DNA of 64,000 nucleotides from Pseudomonas sp. MN1F (GCF_009391885.1 NZ_VZII01000058.1:155761-219760), one strand, 5' to 3'. Positions 16,872-27,285 are shown, counted from the stretch's first letter. Numbers and translations: made by a program. The notes: a model not told the origin generated them from the sequence alone.

Positions 16872-16885
16872 TTGATTTGTATCAA
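16872..16885 (-). promoter_or_regulatory. Anr box upstream of hemN
   Basis: TTGAT-TTGT-ATCAA matches the Anr/FNR consensus (TTGAT-N4-ATCAA) perfectly. It is placed to activate hemN on the minus strand. Confidence 0.88.
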
Positions 16886-16916
16886 GGCATGCAGGGGGGG
16901 CAAGGCGGCCTCTCTG

Positions 16917-17600
16917 TCAGTGGCCCATGAGCCAGTGCTGGTGCGGGCCGGGCAAGGTCCAGATGCCAAACAGGATCACCAGTACCCCGCCGGCCATGCG
17001 CACGCTGCGCCGTCTCAACAAAGCGTTTACCCGCTCTGCCGCCAGCCCCGTGGCCAGCAAGATCGGCCAGGTGCCCAACCCGAATGCCAGCATCAATGCC
17101 GCGCTGTAGCCGGCATTGCCCTGGCTGGCCGCCCACAGCAACGTGCTGTAGACCAGGCCGCACGGCAACCAGCCCCACAGTGCCCCCAACAGCAGGGCAC
17201 GGGGCAGGCTGGAGACCGGCATCAGGCGCGAGGCAGCCGGCTGGATATGCCGCCACAGCCCTCGGCCCAGAGCTTCGATGCGGGTCAGCCCGCTCCACCA
17301 GCCGGCCAGGTACAGCCCCATGGCGATCAGTAGCAGCGCGGCCACCACGCGCAAGGCCATCGCCGCCGGGCTGCTGGCCAGCGCCCAGCCAGCCAGGCCC
17401 AGCAGCAGGCCGGCGCAGGCATAGCTGAGGATGCGCCCCAGGTTGTAGGCCATTAGCAGGCGCAGGCGCCGGCCGCGTTGTTCGGGGGGGATGGCCAGGG
17501 TCAGCGCGCCCATCAGGCCACCGCACATGCCCAGGCAGTGGCCGCCGCCGAGCAGGCCTAGGACCAGTGCCGAGCCGAGCAGGGGAAGCAGGTCAGGCAC
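16917..17600 (-). CDS. SafE/DsbD_2-type membrane protein of the cco assembly cluster
   Basis: A six-helix inner-membrane protein of about 227 residues in the TauE/SafE-like (DsbD_2) family, which is found next to ccoS in many proteobacteria. The N-terminal motif GLLGGGHCLGMCGGLMGALT contains a conserved Cys pair, and WGWLPCGLVYSTLLWAAS a third Cys, suggesting a metal or thiol role. The likely start is GTG at 17600, overlapping the end of ccoS; the frame is open upstream through ccoS but that stretch is an out-of-frame shadow. It is probably co-transcribed with ccoI-ccoS and may help copper handling for cbb3 oxidase. The role is inferred. Confidence 0.85.
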   Translation of the reverse strand: MPDLLPLLGSALVLGLLGGGHCLGMCGGLMGALTLAIPPEQRGRRLRLLMAYNLGRILSYACAGLLLGLAGWALASSPAAMALRVVAALLLIAMGLYLAGWWSGLTRIEALGRGLWRHIQPAASRLMPVSSLPRALLLGALWGWLPCGLVYSTLLWAASQGNAGYSAALMLAFGLGTWPILLATGLAAERVNALLRRRSVRMAGGVLVILFGIWTLPGPHQHWLMGH

Positions 17601-17808
17601 GGGGTGGCGCTGCCTTGTCGTCTGGTGCTGCGGTTTCTTCGGGTTTGACGGCTGCCTGGTGGCGCGGGTCCTGATCGTCGAACAGGATGCTGTGGGCCGG
17701 GCCTTCGAGGTCGTCGTACTGGCCGCTGTCCACTGCCCAGAAGAAGATGTAGACGGCCACGCCAACCAACAGCAGTGCGGCAGGGATCATCACATAGAGG
17801 GCGGGCAT
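17593..17808 (-). CDS. ccoS: cbb3 oxidase maturation protein CcoS
   Basis: CcoS is a small single-span protein needed to insert cofactors into CcoN. The 71-residue product MPALYVMIPAALLLVGVAVY starts with the membrane helix, followed by the conserved FFWAVDSGQYDDLEGPAHSI segment that identifies the family, and a variable Pro/Ala-rich tail. Its start overlaps the last bases of ccoI and its end overlaps the start of the SafE-like gene, indicating translational coupling. Confidence 0.95.
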   Translation of the reverse strand: MPALYVMIPAALLLVGVAVYIFFWAVDSGQYDDLEGPAHSILFDDQDPRHQAAVKPEETAAPDDKAAPPRA

Positions 17809-20261
17809 GGCGACTTCCTTCCGTAAGCGGCTGTGTCGTTCGCCGGTAAGCCAGCTGATGCAGGCAAGCGGGTTAGACGCAGCGCATTGAGCACCACGAT
17901 CAGCGAACTGACCGACATGCCGATGGCCGCCCATACCGGGGTGATCCAGCCAAGCGCGGCGAACGGCAACATGAGGCCATTATACAGGGTTGCCCAGAGC
18001 AGGTTCTCGAGGATGTTGCGGCGGGTGCGGCGGGCCAGGTCGAAGGCCAGTACCAGTGCCTGCAGGCGGTTGGACAGCAGCACTGCGTCGGCGCAGGTCT
18101 TGGCCAGGTCGGTGGCGCTGCCCATGGCGATGCTGATGTCGGCGGCGGCCAGCACGGGCACGTCGTTGACCCCATCGCCGAGCATCAGCACCTTGCGCCC
18201 GGCGGCCTGCAGTGCCTTGAGGCGGTCGAGCTTGTCATCCGGGCGCAGGCCGCCGATGGCCTGGTCGATGCCCAGTTGCGCGGCCACCTCGGCGACCATC
18301 GGCGAGCTGTCGCCGGACAGCAGCAAGGTACGCCAGCCGCGTGCCTGGCAGGCAGCGAGCAGGGCTGGGGCATCCTCGCGCAGGCGATCATCGAGGCCGA
18401 ACCAGGCTAGCGGGCCCTGGCGATCGCCCAGCAGCAGCCACTGGCCACGCGGTTCCGGCACGGCGGGGATTTCGGCGCCGCTGAGGGCGCAGACGAATGT
18501 GGCTTGGCCGATGCGCAGCGGCTGGCCGTCCACCTTGCCTTCAAGGCCGAGCCCCGGGACTGTCTGCACGTCGTCGGCAGCGGCGGCGGTGCGGCCAAAG
18601 GCACGCGCGATCGGGTGCTCGGAGCGGTTCTCGAGGGCGGCGGCAAGGGCCAGGCAACGGTCGGCCGGCAGTGCCGCCAGTGGGCGGATGCTGCGCAGGG
18701 TCAGGCGGCCTTCGGTGAGGGTGCCGGTCTTGTCGAAAATCACCGTGTCGATCTGGTTCAGGCCCTCAAGTACATGGCCACGGGTCACCAGCAGGCCGAG
18801 CTTGTGCAGGGTGCCGGTGGCGGCCGTGAGCGCGGTCGGGGTGGCCAGCGAGAGGGCGCACGGGCAGGTCGCCACCAGCATGGCCAGGACGATCCAGAAG
18901 GCCCGTGCCGGGTCCAGGTACCACCACCACAGGCCAATGGCTACGGCGGCCAGCAGCGAGAACAGCAGGAAATATTGCGAGGCGCGGTCGGCGATTTCCG
19001 CCAGCCGTGGCTTTTCTGTCTGCGCGCGCTCAAGCAGGCGGACGATGGCCGACAGGCGTGAGTCATGGCCGAGGGCTTCGACTTCCACGTTCAGTGTGCT
19101 CTCCACGTTCAGCGTGCCGCCGGTGACGCGCTCGCCGGCCCGCCGTGGTAGCGGCAGGTACTCGCCGGTCAGCAGCGATTCGTCGACGCTGGAACGCCCT
19201 TCGACGATGCGCCCGTCCGCCGGGATCACCGCGCCGGGCAGCACCTGCACGATGTCGCCACGCTGCAGTTCGCCAAGCAGGATGCGTTCGGCCCGCCCGT
19301 AGCTGTCCAGGCGCAGGCACGAGGCCGGTAGCAGGTTGACCAGCTGCGCGGTGGCTGCGGCCGTGCGTTCGCGGGCGCGGCGTTCGAGGTAGCGGCCAGT
19401 GAGCAGGAACAGGGCGAACATGCCGACGGTATCGAAATACAACTCGCCGCTGCCGGTCACGGCGGTCCAGATGCCAGCACCGAAGGCCAGGCCGATGGCC
19501 AGCGACACCGACACGTCCATGGTCAGGTGGCGGGTGCGCAGGTCGCGCGCGGCGCCCTTGAAGAACGGCGCGCAGCTGTAGAAGACGATGGGAATGGTCA
19601 GGAACAGCGCGACCCAGCGCAGAATGGTGTGCATTTCCGGCGACAGGTCGATGTTGAATTCTGGCCAGGTGGCCATGGTCGCCATCATCGCCTGGAACCA
19701 CAGCAGGCCGGCCACGCCCAGGCGGCGCAGGGCGCTGCGGTTCTCCCGGGCCAGCTGCTCGGCGGCCTGGTCGGGTTGATACGGGTGGGCGGCATAGCCG
19801 ATCTGGCGCAGTTCGGCGAGCAGCCGGGACAGCGGTAGCTGGTGGTCGTCCCAGTTGAGCAGCAGGCGGTGGTTGGACAGGTTCAGGCGGGCTTCGGCGA
19901 CGCCCGGCAGATTGCGGAGGTGCTTTTCGATCAGCCAGCCGCAGGCGGCGCAGCTGATGCCTTCGACCAGCAAGGTCGCCTCGGCCAGGTCGCCGGCATG
20001 GCGGACGAAGTTCTGCTGGACATCACTGCGGTCGTACAGCGCCAGTTCGTCTTGCAGTTGTTTCGGCAGCGCCTCGGGGTTGGCACTGCGGTCGCTGCGG
20101 TGCTGGTAGTAGTGCTCAAGGCCACCGGCGACGATGGATTCGGCCACCGCCTGGCAGCCGGGACAGCAAAATTGCCGGGGCTCGCCGAGCACCACGGCAG
20201 TGAAGCGGCTGCCGGCGGGGACGGGCAGGGCGCAGTGGTAGCAAGGGGTGGGCTGGGTCAT
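17790..20261 (-). CDS. ccoI: Cu+-translocating P1B-type ATPase for cbb3 assembly
   Basis: CcoI exports Cu(I) so that copper reaches CuB of the cbb3 oxidase. The 823-residue product has an N-terminal Cys-rich metal module (CYHC ... CCPGC), a heavy-metal-associated domain with GISCAACGW, and about eight membrane helices. It also has the transmembrane CPC site (ATCPCALSLATPTAL), TGEYLPLP, the phosphorylation motif DKTGTLTEG and the hinge GDGVNDVPVL. It differs from detoxifying CopA by its double N-terminal metal site and gene context. A hairpin lies in the gap to ccoH, and the 3' end overlaps ccoS. Confidence 0.95.
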   Translation of the reverse strand: MTQPTPCYHCALPVPAGSRFTAVVLGEPRQFCCPGCQAVAESIVAGGLEHYYQHRSDRSANPEALPKQLQDELALYDRSDVQQNFVRHAGDLAEATLLVEGISCAACGWLIEKHLRNLPGVAEARLNLSNHRLLLNWDDHQLPLSRLLAELRQIGYAAHPYQPDQAAEQLARENRSALRRLGVAGLLWFQAMMATMATWPEFNIDLSPEMHTILRWVALFLTIPIVFYSCAPFFKGAARDLRTRHLTMDVSVSLAIGLAFGAGIWTAVTGSGELYFDTVGMFALFLLTGRYLERRARERTAAATAQLVNLLPASCLRLDSYGRAERILLGELQRGDIVQVLPGAVIPADGRIVEGRSSVDESLLTGEYLPLPRRAGERVTGGTLNVESTLNVEVEALGHDSRLSAIVRLLERAQTEKPRLAEIADRASQYFLLFSLLAAVAIGLWWWYLDPARAFWIVLAMLVATCPCALSLATPTALTAATGTLHKLGLLVTRGHVLEGLNQIDTVIFDKTGTLTEGRLTLRSIRPLAALPADRCLALAAALENRSEHPIARAFGRTAAAADDVQTVPGLGLEGKVDGQPLRIGQATFVCALSGAEIPAVPEPRGQWLLLGDRQGPLAWFGLDDRLREDAPALLAACQARGWRTLLLSGDSSPMVAEVAAQLGIDQAIGGLRPDDKLDRLKALQAAGRKVLMLGDGVNDVPVLAAADISIAMGSATDLAKTCADAVLLSNRLQALVLAFDLARRTRRNILENLLWATLYNGLMLPFAALGWITPVWAAIGMSVSSLIVVLNALRLTRLPASAGLPANDTAAYGRKSPCPPSM

Positions 20262-20293
20262 AAGGCAGGCACGGCTGGTGGGGCAGATGACAA

Positions 20294-20329
20294 TCCCTGA
20301 GGGGGCGGGCTTGCCTGCCCCCTCAGGGA
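20294..20329 (-). terminator. Strong hairpin between ccoH and ccoI
   Basis: TCCCTGAGGGGGC (20294-20306) pairs perfectly with GCCCCCTCAGGGA (20317-20329) around a 10-base loop. No T-run follows, so it may be a partial attenuator or an mRNA-stabilising element that sets the ratio of CcoGH to CcoI rather than a full stop. Confidence 0.5.
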
Positions 20330-20341
20330 ATGATGATGTGG

Positions 20342-20872
20342 CTACTGTTGGTGTTCGGCGCCCTGGAGCGCTTCATCGCCCAGCTGCAAGGTCACGCCAT
20401 GTTCGACCTTCTCTTCCTCGAACAACCGCCATACATGCTCGTCCTGGCTACCCAACAGCTCCACGAACCGACGCCCGTCGACCTTGTCCTCCAGTTGCCC
20501 GACATAACGCCCGGCCTCCACCCGGCTGAGCAGCACCTTGCGGTCCTTGTCCGGCTGGGTGGGCGAAATCAGGTTCAGCTCCAGGCTCTGCGGGTCGCTG
20601 TTGCCGCTCAGGCGCACGTCCACCTCGCCAGTCAGCTCATCCAGGTGCACGCTGGCCTTGAGGTTGAGGGTCTGGGCCAGCAGCTCACGGTCCAGCGAAC
20701 GGTTGATGCCTTTGCCGGCCTCGTAGTAGTTGTCGTTGACCAGGTTGTCCGGGTTGCGCACGGCAATGCTGACCATGGTCAGGCTCAGGCACACCGAAGT
20801 GGTCAGGATGCCGATGATGATCCAGGGCCAGAGGTGCTTGTACCAAGGGCTGGCGGCGGTGGCGGCAGGCAT
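20342..20872 (-). CDS. ccoH: FixH-family cbb3 assembly protein CcoH
   Basis: CcoH is a membrane protein that assists cbb3 oxidase assembly and stability. The 176-residue product has one N-terminal membrane span (WPWIIIGILTTSVCLSLTMV) and a periplasmic FixH domain with the conserved NPDNLVNDNYYEAGKGIN motif. It lies 17 bases downstream of ccoG, in the order ccoG-H-I-S seen across proteobacteria. Confidence 0.94.
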   Translation of the reverse strand: MPAATAASPWYKHLWPWIIIGILTTSVCLSLTMVSIAVRNPDNLVNDNYYEAGKGINRSLDRELLAQTLNLKASVHLDELTGEVDVRLSGNSDPQSLELNLISPTQPDKDRKVLLSRVEAGRYVGQLEDKVDGRRFVELLGSQDEHVWRLFEEEKVEHGVTLQLGDEALQGAEHQQ

Positions 20873-20889
20873 TGTCAGGGTTCTCTCTG

Positions 20890-22305
20890 TCAGCGGATCT
20901 GTGGGCCGATGAAGCGGCTCTTGGCTTCAACCTTGGCGGCGCTGTCGTCGGCGCTCTTGAGGATGAAGGTGATTTCGTTGGTGGTCGAGGGCAGCTTCTC
21001 GGGGGCGATCGACAGCTGTACCGGCAGGCTGACGATATCGCCGGCGGCTACGCGGATTTCGCGCTGGCCTTCCAGGCGCAGGTCGGGCAGGCCGGCGGCG
21101 TCCAGCACGTAGACGTGGTCGCGCTGGTCCTTGTTCATGACCTTGAGGCTGTATACGTTCTCGATCCGGCCCTGGGCGTTTTCGCGGTACAGCACGCGGT
21201 CCTTGCTGACGTCGAAGCCCACCAGCGAGCGGGTGGCGAAGGCGGTGCCCAGGGCGACGATCATCACCAGCAGCACCACGGCATAGCCAATCAGGCGCGG
21301 GCGCAGCATGTGGGTCTTCTGCCCCGAGAGGTTGTGCTCGGTGGTGTAGCTGATCAGCCCTTTGGGGTAGTTCATCTTGTCCATGATGCTGTCGCAGGCG
21401 TCGATGCACGCTGCGCAGCCGATGCACTCGATCTGCAGGCCATCGCGGATGTCGATGCCGGTGGGGCAGACCTGCACGCACATGGTGCAGTCGATGCAGT
21501 CACCCAGGCCCATGGCCTTGTAGTCGGCGTCTTTCTTGCGCGGGCCACGGGTTTCGCCGCGGCGCGGGTCGTACGAGACGATCAGGGTGTCCTTGTCGAA
21601 CATCACACTCTGGAAGCGCGCATAGGGGCACATGTACACGCACACCTGCTCGCGCAGCCAGCCGGCGTTGCCGTAGGTGGCCAGGGTGAAGAAGCCGACC
21701 CAGAAGTAGGCCCAGCCATCGGCATCGCCTGTGAAGAACTCAGTGAGCAGTTCGCGGATCGGCGAGAAGTAGCCGACGAAGGTCATGCCGGTGACGAAGC
21801 CGATCAGCAGCCACAGGCTGTGCTTGGCGAACTTGCGCAGGAACTTGTTGCCGCTCATGGGCGAGCGGTCGAGTTTCATGCGCTGGTTGCGGTCACCCTC
21901 GGTGACTTTCTCGCACCACATGAAGATCCACGTCCACACGCTTTGCGGGCAGGTGTAGCCGCACCACACGCGGCCGGCGAACACAGTGATGAAGAACAGG
22001 CCGAAGGCGGCGACGATAAGGATGCCTGAAAGCAGGATGAAGTCCTGGGGCCAGATGGTGGCGCCGAAAATGTAGAATTTGCGCTCAGGCAGGTTCCACC
22101 ACACGGCCTGGTGGCCACCCCAGTTCAGCCACACGGTGCCGAAATAGAGCAGGAACAGCGCGGCCCCGCCGACCATCCGCAGCCTGCGGAAGATGCCGGT
22201 GAAGGCGCGGGTGTAGATTTTCTCGCGAGAGGCGTAGAGGTCGACGGAATCCTTCCCTTTGTTGGCAGGCGGGGTGACGTCATGTACCGGAATTTGCTTG
22301 CTCAT
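20890..22305 (-). CDS. ccoG: Cu(II) reductase / cbb3 assembly ferredoxin CcoG
   Basis: CcoG is a membrane protein with two 4Fe-4S centres that reduces Cu(II) for cbb3 assembly. The product is about 471 residues. It has several N-terminal membrane helices, the polyferredoxin segment GDCIDCTMCVQVCPTGIDIR and a second cluster (CIGCAACIDACDSIM). A C-terminal immunoglobulin-like FixG domain follows. The start is placed at the second of two adjacent ATGs, giving MSKQIPVHDVTPP. It is the first gene of ccoGHIS; a possible Anr box lies about 180 bases upstream. Confidence 0.95.
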   Translation of the reverse strand: MSKQIPVHDVTPPANKGKDSVDLYASREKIYTRAFTGIFRRLRMVGGAALFLLYFGTVWLNWGGHQAVWWNLPERKFYIFGATIWPQDFILLSGILIVAAFGLFFITVFAGRVWCGYTCPQSVWTWIFMWCEKVTEGDRNQRMKLDRSPMSGNKFLRKFAKHSLWLLIGFVTGMTFVGYFSPIRELLTEFFTGDADGWAYFWVGFFTLATYGNAGWLREQVCVYMCPYARFQSVMFDKDTLIVSYDPRRGETRGPRKKDADYKAMGLGDCIDCTMCVQVCPTGIDIRDGLQIECIGCAACIDACDSIMDKMNYPKGLISYTTEHNLSGQKTHMLRPRLIGYAVVLLVMIVALGTAFATRSLVGFDVSKDRVLYRENAQGRIENVYSLKVMNKDQRDHVYVLDAAGLPDLRLEGQREIRVAAGDIVSLPVQLSIAPEKLPSTTNEITFILKSADDSAAKVEAKSRFIGPQIR

Positions 22306-22480
22306 CATCAAGTCCCACGGCAGTGGAGAAACGCCGCGGCCAGTGCGTGCCGGCCACAGTCTCGCGCATGCTGCTAGCGCTCTGCGATCAATGATACGCC
22401 GCTGGTGGCGATATGGGATCGCGCTGCGACCTTTAGTCGCGTTGGGTTCGTGGTATGAATCGTGTTATGGCGGGTGTCAA

Positions 22481-22494
22481 TTGATCCAGGTCAT
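22481..22494 (-). promoter_or_regulatory. Possible Anr box upstream of ccoG
   Basis: TTGAT-CCAG-GTCAT matches the relaxed Anr consensus TTGAT-N4-(A/G)TCAA except for the last base. It sits between ccoP and ccoG, about 176 bases before ccoG. The match and the distance are both weaker than at hemN. Confidence 0.4.
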
Positions 22495-22551
22495 CTTGTG
22501 CTGCATTTGCCGGCCTCATCGCGGATAAATCCGCGAGAGGCCAGGCCTGCC

Positions 22552-23532
22552 TTACTCAGCCTGCTGGGCCGGTTCAGCCTGGTGCGACAGGCTGTACACA
22601 TAAGCCGCCAGCAAGTGCACCTTGTCATTGCCCTGCAACTGTTCCTGCGCCGGCATCTGCCCTTGGCGGCCATAGCGAATGGTCTGCTGCAGCTGGGCAA
22701 AGCTCGAACCGTAGATGAACGCCTGCGGGTGGGTCAGGTTCGGCGCACCCATGGCCGGGGTGCCCTTGCCCTCAGGGCCGTGGCAGGCCACACAGTTGGC
22801 GGCGAACAGCTTCTGGCCGTTCTCGGCATCGGCCTTGGCACCTTCCGGCAGGCTGCGGCCATCGAGCTTGCTGGTGACGAACGCGGCGACATCGGCCACG
22901 CCCTGTTCGCCAAGCACTTCCCCCCAGGCCGGCATCACGCCATGGCGGCCGCCCATGATGGTGGTCTTGATGGTTTCCGGCTCGCCGCCCCAGCGCCAGT
23001 CCTGGTCGGTCAGGTTGGGGAAGCCATAGGCGCCCTTGGCATCGGAACCGTGGCACACCGAGCAGTTCGAGGCGAACAGGCGTGCGCCCATTTTCAGCGC
23101 TTGCGGGTCCTTGGCAACCTCTTCGATCGGCATCGCCGCGAACTTGGCGAAGATCGGCCCGAAGCGTGCGTTGGCCTTGGCCATTTCCTTTTCCCACTCG
23201 TGCACGCCGGTCCAGCCCGGCTGGCCGTTGGAGAACTCGGTCTGCTTGTCGTTATCCAGGTACGAATAGCCCGGCAGGATGCCTTTCCAGTTGCCCAGGC
23301 CTGGGTACAGCACCAGGTAGCCGAGGGCGAAGATGATGGTGCCGACAAACAGCCAGAACCACCATTTCGGCAGCGGGTTGTCGTATTCCTCGATGCCATC
23401 GAAGGCATGCCCGACGGTCTCGTCGGTGACCTCTTCGCGCTGGCCCTTGCGGGTCGACAGCAGCAGCCAGGTCAGCGAGAAGATGGTGCCCAGGGTCAGG
23501 ACGGTAACGTACAGACTCCAGAAGGTTGTCAT
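22552..23532 (-). CDS. ccoP: cbb3 oxidase dihaem cytochrome c subunit CcoP (ccoG-proximal operon)
   Basis: CcoP passes electrons from soluble cytochromes to CcoO and CcoN. The 326-residue product has two N-terminal membrane segments (about residues 5-25 and 57-75) around DGIEEYDNPLPKWWFWLF, then two c-type haem sites, CSVCH and CVACH, with distal Met candidates in HGVMPAW and GQMPAQ. Relative to the other CcoP in this window it has an extra segment around YLDNDKQTEFSNGQPG. It is the last gene of ccoNOQP, and its start overlaps the ccoQ stop (ATGA). Confidence 0.96.
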   Translation of the reverse strand: MTTFWSLYVTVLTLGTIFSLTWLLLSTRKGQREEVTDETVGHAFDGIEEYDNPLPKWWFWLFVGTIIFALGYLVLYPGLGNWKGILPGYSYLDNDKQTEFSNGQPGWTGVHEWEKEMAKANARFGPIFAKFAAMPIEEVAKDPQALKMGARLFASNCSVCHGSDAKGAYGFPNLTDQDWRWGGEPETIKTTIMGGRHGVMPAWGEVLGEQGVADVAAFVTSKLDGRSLPEGAKADAENGQKLFAANCVACHGPEGKGTPAMGAPNLTHPQAFIYGSSFAQLQQTIRYGRQGQMPAQEQLQGNDKVHLLAAYVYSLSHQAEPAQQAE

Positions 23533-23720
23533 TGTTGTTTGCTCCCAGAAGCTTTTGCTTGCTCGACGTGCCGGCTGGCCTCGGGGTCATCCGCGAAGGG
23601 CAGTTGCGTCGCCTCGTCGAAGTCCTTCTTGCGCCTTGGGTTGAACACCCACAGGGCCAGGCCCACGAAGGCCACCATCACCACGACGGTGCCCAGGCCG
23701 CGAATCATCCCGATATCCAT
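23529..23720 (-). CDS. ccoQ: cbb3 oxidase small subunit CcoQ (ccoG-proximal operon)
   Basis: CcoQ stabilises the assembled oxidase. The 63-residue product MDIGMIRGLGTVVVMVAFVG is a single membrane span followed by WVFNPRRKKDFDEATQLPFA, the standard CcoQ layout. The ATG is 5 bases after the ccoO stop, and its own stop overlaps the ccoP start. Confidence 0.93.
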   Translation of the reverse strand: MDIGMIRGLGTVVVMVAFVGLALWVFNPRRKKDFDEATQLPFADDPEASRHVEQAKASGSKQQ

Positions 23721-23725
23721 CAGCG

Positions 23726-24333
23726 TCACCGTTTGCTTTTGATGATGGTGCCAAGACCCTGCAGGTACGCGACCAGTGCGTCCATTTCGGTCTTGCCCTT
23801 GACCGCGTCGCGGGCGCCGGCGATGTCGGCGTCGCTGTACGGCGTGCCCAAGGTACGCAGCACTTCCAGTTTCTTCGCGGTGTCCTTGCCGTCGAGCTTG
23901 TTCTCGACCAGCCACGGGTAGGCCGGCATCTTCGATTCCGGCACCACGTTGCGCGGGTTGTACAGGTGCGCGCGGTGCCAGTCATCGGAGTAGCGGCCAC
24001 CCACGCGGGCCAGGTCCGGGCCGGTGCGCTTGGAGCCCCACAGGAACGGGTGGTCCCAGACGCTTTCGCCAGCGACCGAGTAGTGGCCGTAGCGCTCGGT
24101 TTCGGCGCGGAACGGGCGAATCATCTGCGAGTGGCAGCCCACGCAGCCTTCACGGATGTAGATGTCGCGGCCTTCGACTTCCAGCGCGGTGCGCGGCTTC
24201 ATGCCTTCGACCGGCTTGTTGGTGACGTCCTGGAAAAACAGCGGGACGATCTGGGTCAGGCCACCGACGCTCACGGCGATGACCATGAAGAAGGCCAGCA
24301 GGCCTATGTTCTTCTCGACGGCTTCATGCTTCA

Positions 24334-24334
<1 letters not shown>
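23726..24334 (-). CDS. ccoO: cbb3 oxidase monohaem cytochrome c subunit CcoO (ccoG-proximal operon)
   Basis: CcoO relays electrons from CcoP to CcoN. The 202-residue product has an N-terminal membrane anchor (IGLLAFFMVIAVSVGGLTQI) and one c-type haem motif, CVGCHSQMIRPF, followed by the conserved YGHYSVAGESVWDHPFLWGS. Met in PESKMPAYPW is the probable axial ligand. The start overlaps the ccoN stop (TGATG), so the two are translationally coupled. Confidence 0.96.
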
Positions 24335-25776
<1,442 letters not shown>

Positions 25777-25832
25777 TCTAAGGTTCCACGGTTTTGGTGT
25801 TCTTGTTGGTCGAAAAATCGGCGCCAGTATCG

Positions 25833-25956
25833 ATAACCACTTGGGTTATGGCAACGCAAGGATCCTTGCGCCGACCCGTGTCCGGGCCCTTTCGCCGGTG
25901 TCCCACGGCGATAGGGTCGGGACGATTGTACACAAATAAATATTTGTAATGTGTAC
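25833..25956 (-). promoter_or_regulatory. Leader/promoter of the ccoG-proximal ccoN operon with three palindromes
   Basis: The 364 bases before ccoN hold ATAACC-acttg-GGTTAT (25833-25849), the 16-bp perfect palindrome CGCAAGGATCCTTGCG (25855-25870), and a nested element at 25928-25956. In the last, ACAAATA-AA-TATTTGT lies inside GTACAC ... GTGTAC. I see no canonical Anr box. The first two could fold in the mRNA leader; the third looks like an operator upstream of it. Confidence 0.5.
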
Positions 25957-26114
25957 CGTTTTTCAACTTTTTCTGATCGATCGGTCAGGCTTTTTCGGGG
26001 GCGGCATCAGGCTGTGCGCCGCGTCTGCTTCGGTCCTTGCGGAGCGAAGCCCACTGAGGCAACAAGCTTAGTTCTGTTCGGAGGGGGTGCAAGGGCGGAG
26101 GTAGAGCGGGGAGG

Positions 26115-26133
26115 GGGGCCGCAAGGCGGCCCC
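26115..26133 (-). terminator. Hairpin after the ccoG-distal ccoP
   Basis: GGGGCCGC-AAG-GCGGCCCC is an 8-bp perfect stem with a three-base loop just beyond the ccoP stop. It has no T-run on either strand, so it is probably a weak terminator or 3' stabiliser. Confidence 0.5.
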
Positions 26134-26140
26134 AAGGGTA

Positions 26141-27082
26141 TTACTGGGCGGTCAGGTTCTCGGCGGTGCCGTTCTGCGACAGGCTGTACACATAGGCAGC
26201 CAGCAGATGCACCTTGTCATTGCCCTGGATTTCCGCCTGGGCCGGCATCTGCCCCTGGCGCCCATAGCGAATGGTCTGCTGCAACTGGGCAAAGCTCGAA
26301 CCATAGATGAACGCCTGCGGATGGGTCAGGTTCGGTGCGCCCATGGCCGGGGTGCCTTTACCTTCAGGCCCGTGGCAGGCCACGCAGTTGCCGGCGAAGA
26401 TTTCCTTGCCCTTGACCGGGTCGGCCTTGACCCCTTCCGGCAGGCTGCGGCCGTCGAGGTTGGTCAACACGAACGCGGCGACATCCGCCACACCCTGTTC
26501 CCCGATCACCTCGGCCCACGCCGGCATCACGCCGTGGCGGCCATTCATGATCGACGCCTTGATGGTCTCCGGCTCGCCGCCCCAGCGCCAGTCCTGGTCG
26601 GTCAGGTTGGGGAACCCGTAGGCGCCCTTGGCATCCGAACCGTGGCACACCGAGCAGTTGGAGGCGAACAGGCGGCTACCCATTTTCAGTGCCTGTGGGT
26701 CCTTGGCCACTTCCTCGACGGGCATGGCGGCATACTTGGCGAAGATCGGGCCGAACTTGGCGTCGGCCTTCTCCATCTCCTTCTGCCACTCGTTGGCACC
26801 GGTCCAGCCATTCTCGTAGCCGGGCAGGATGCCTTTCCAGTTGCCCAGGCCCGGGTACAGCACCAGGTAGCCGGCACCGAACACCAGGGTGCCGACGAAC
26901 AGCCAGAACCACCACTTGGGCAGCGGGTTGTCGTACTCCTCGATGCCATCGAAGCTGTGCCCCATGGTCTGGTCGGTGGTGCTGTTGCTCTGGCCCTTGC
27001 GGGTCGACAGCAACAGCCACGCCAGGCCGATCAGGCTGCCGATGGTCAGTACGCTGATGTAGGTACTCCAGAAGGTCGTCAT
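26141..27082 (-). CDS. ccoP: cbb3 oxidase dihaem cytochrome c subunit CcoP (ccoG-distal operon)
   Basis: This is the second CcoP copy, 313 residues. It has the same two membrane segments around DGIEEYDNPLPKWWFWLF and the two haem sites CSVCH and CVACH. The block from LTHPQAFIYGSSFAQL to GQMPAQ is identical in protein to the first copy and close at DNA level, whereas the region before the first haem is shorter by about 13 residues. The start overlaps the ccoQ stop (ATGA). Confidence 0.96.
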   Translation of the reverse strand: MTTFWSTYISVLTIGSLIGLAWLLLSTRKGQSNSTTDQTMGHSFDGIEEYDNPLPKWWFWLFVGTLVFGAGYLVLYPGLGNWKGILPGYENGWTGANEWQKEMEKADAKFGPIFAKYAAMPVEEVAKDPQALKMGSRLFASNCSVCHGSDAKGAYGFPNLTDQDWRWGGEPETIKASIMNGRHGVMPAWAEVIGEQGVADVAAFVLTNLDGRSLPEGVKADPVKGKEIFAGNCVACHGPEGKGTPAMGAPNLTHPQAFIYGSSFAQLQQTIRYGRQGQMPAQAEIQGNDKVHLLAAYVYSLSQNGTAENLTAQ

Positions 27083-27285
27083 TGCGCTTTGCTCCTCACA
27101 GCCGCAGTCATGGCAGCAGGTTCCTGCCCGGCAGGGGGCAGGCGGTCGTCGACGAAGGGCAGCAGGCGCGCTTCGGCGAAATCATGGTCGCGGCGACGGT
27201 TGAACACCCATAGCGAGAGGCCGATGAAGGCGACCATCACCACCAGGGTGCCCAGGCCACGGATCATGCCGATGTCCATTTCCAT
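27079..27285 (-). CDS. ccoQ: cbb3 oxidase small subunit CcoQ (ccoG-distal operon)
   Basis: The 68-residue product MEMDIGMIRGLGTLVVMVAF is a single-span CcoQ with the WVFNRRRDHDFAEARLLPF segment. Two in-frame ATGs are possible; the first is used because AGAGG lies about 8 bases before it. The second would match the start of the other CcoQ. It sits between ccoO and ccoP. Confidence 0.92.
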   Translation of the reverse strand: MEMDIGMIRGLGTLVVMVAFIGLSLWVFNRRRDHDFAEARLLPFVDDRLPPAGQEPAAMTAAVRSKAQ

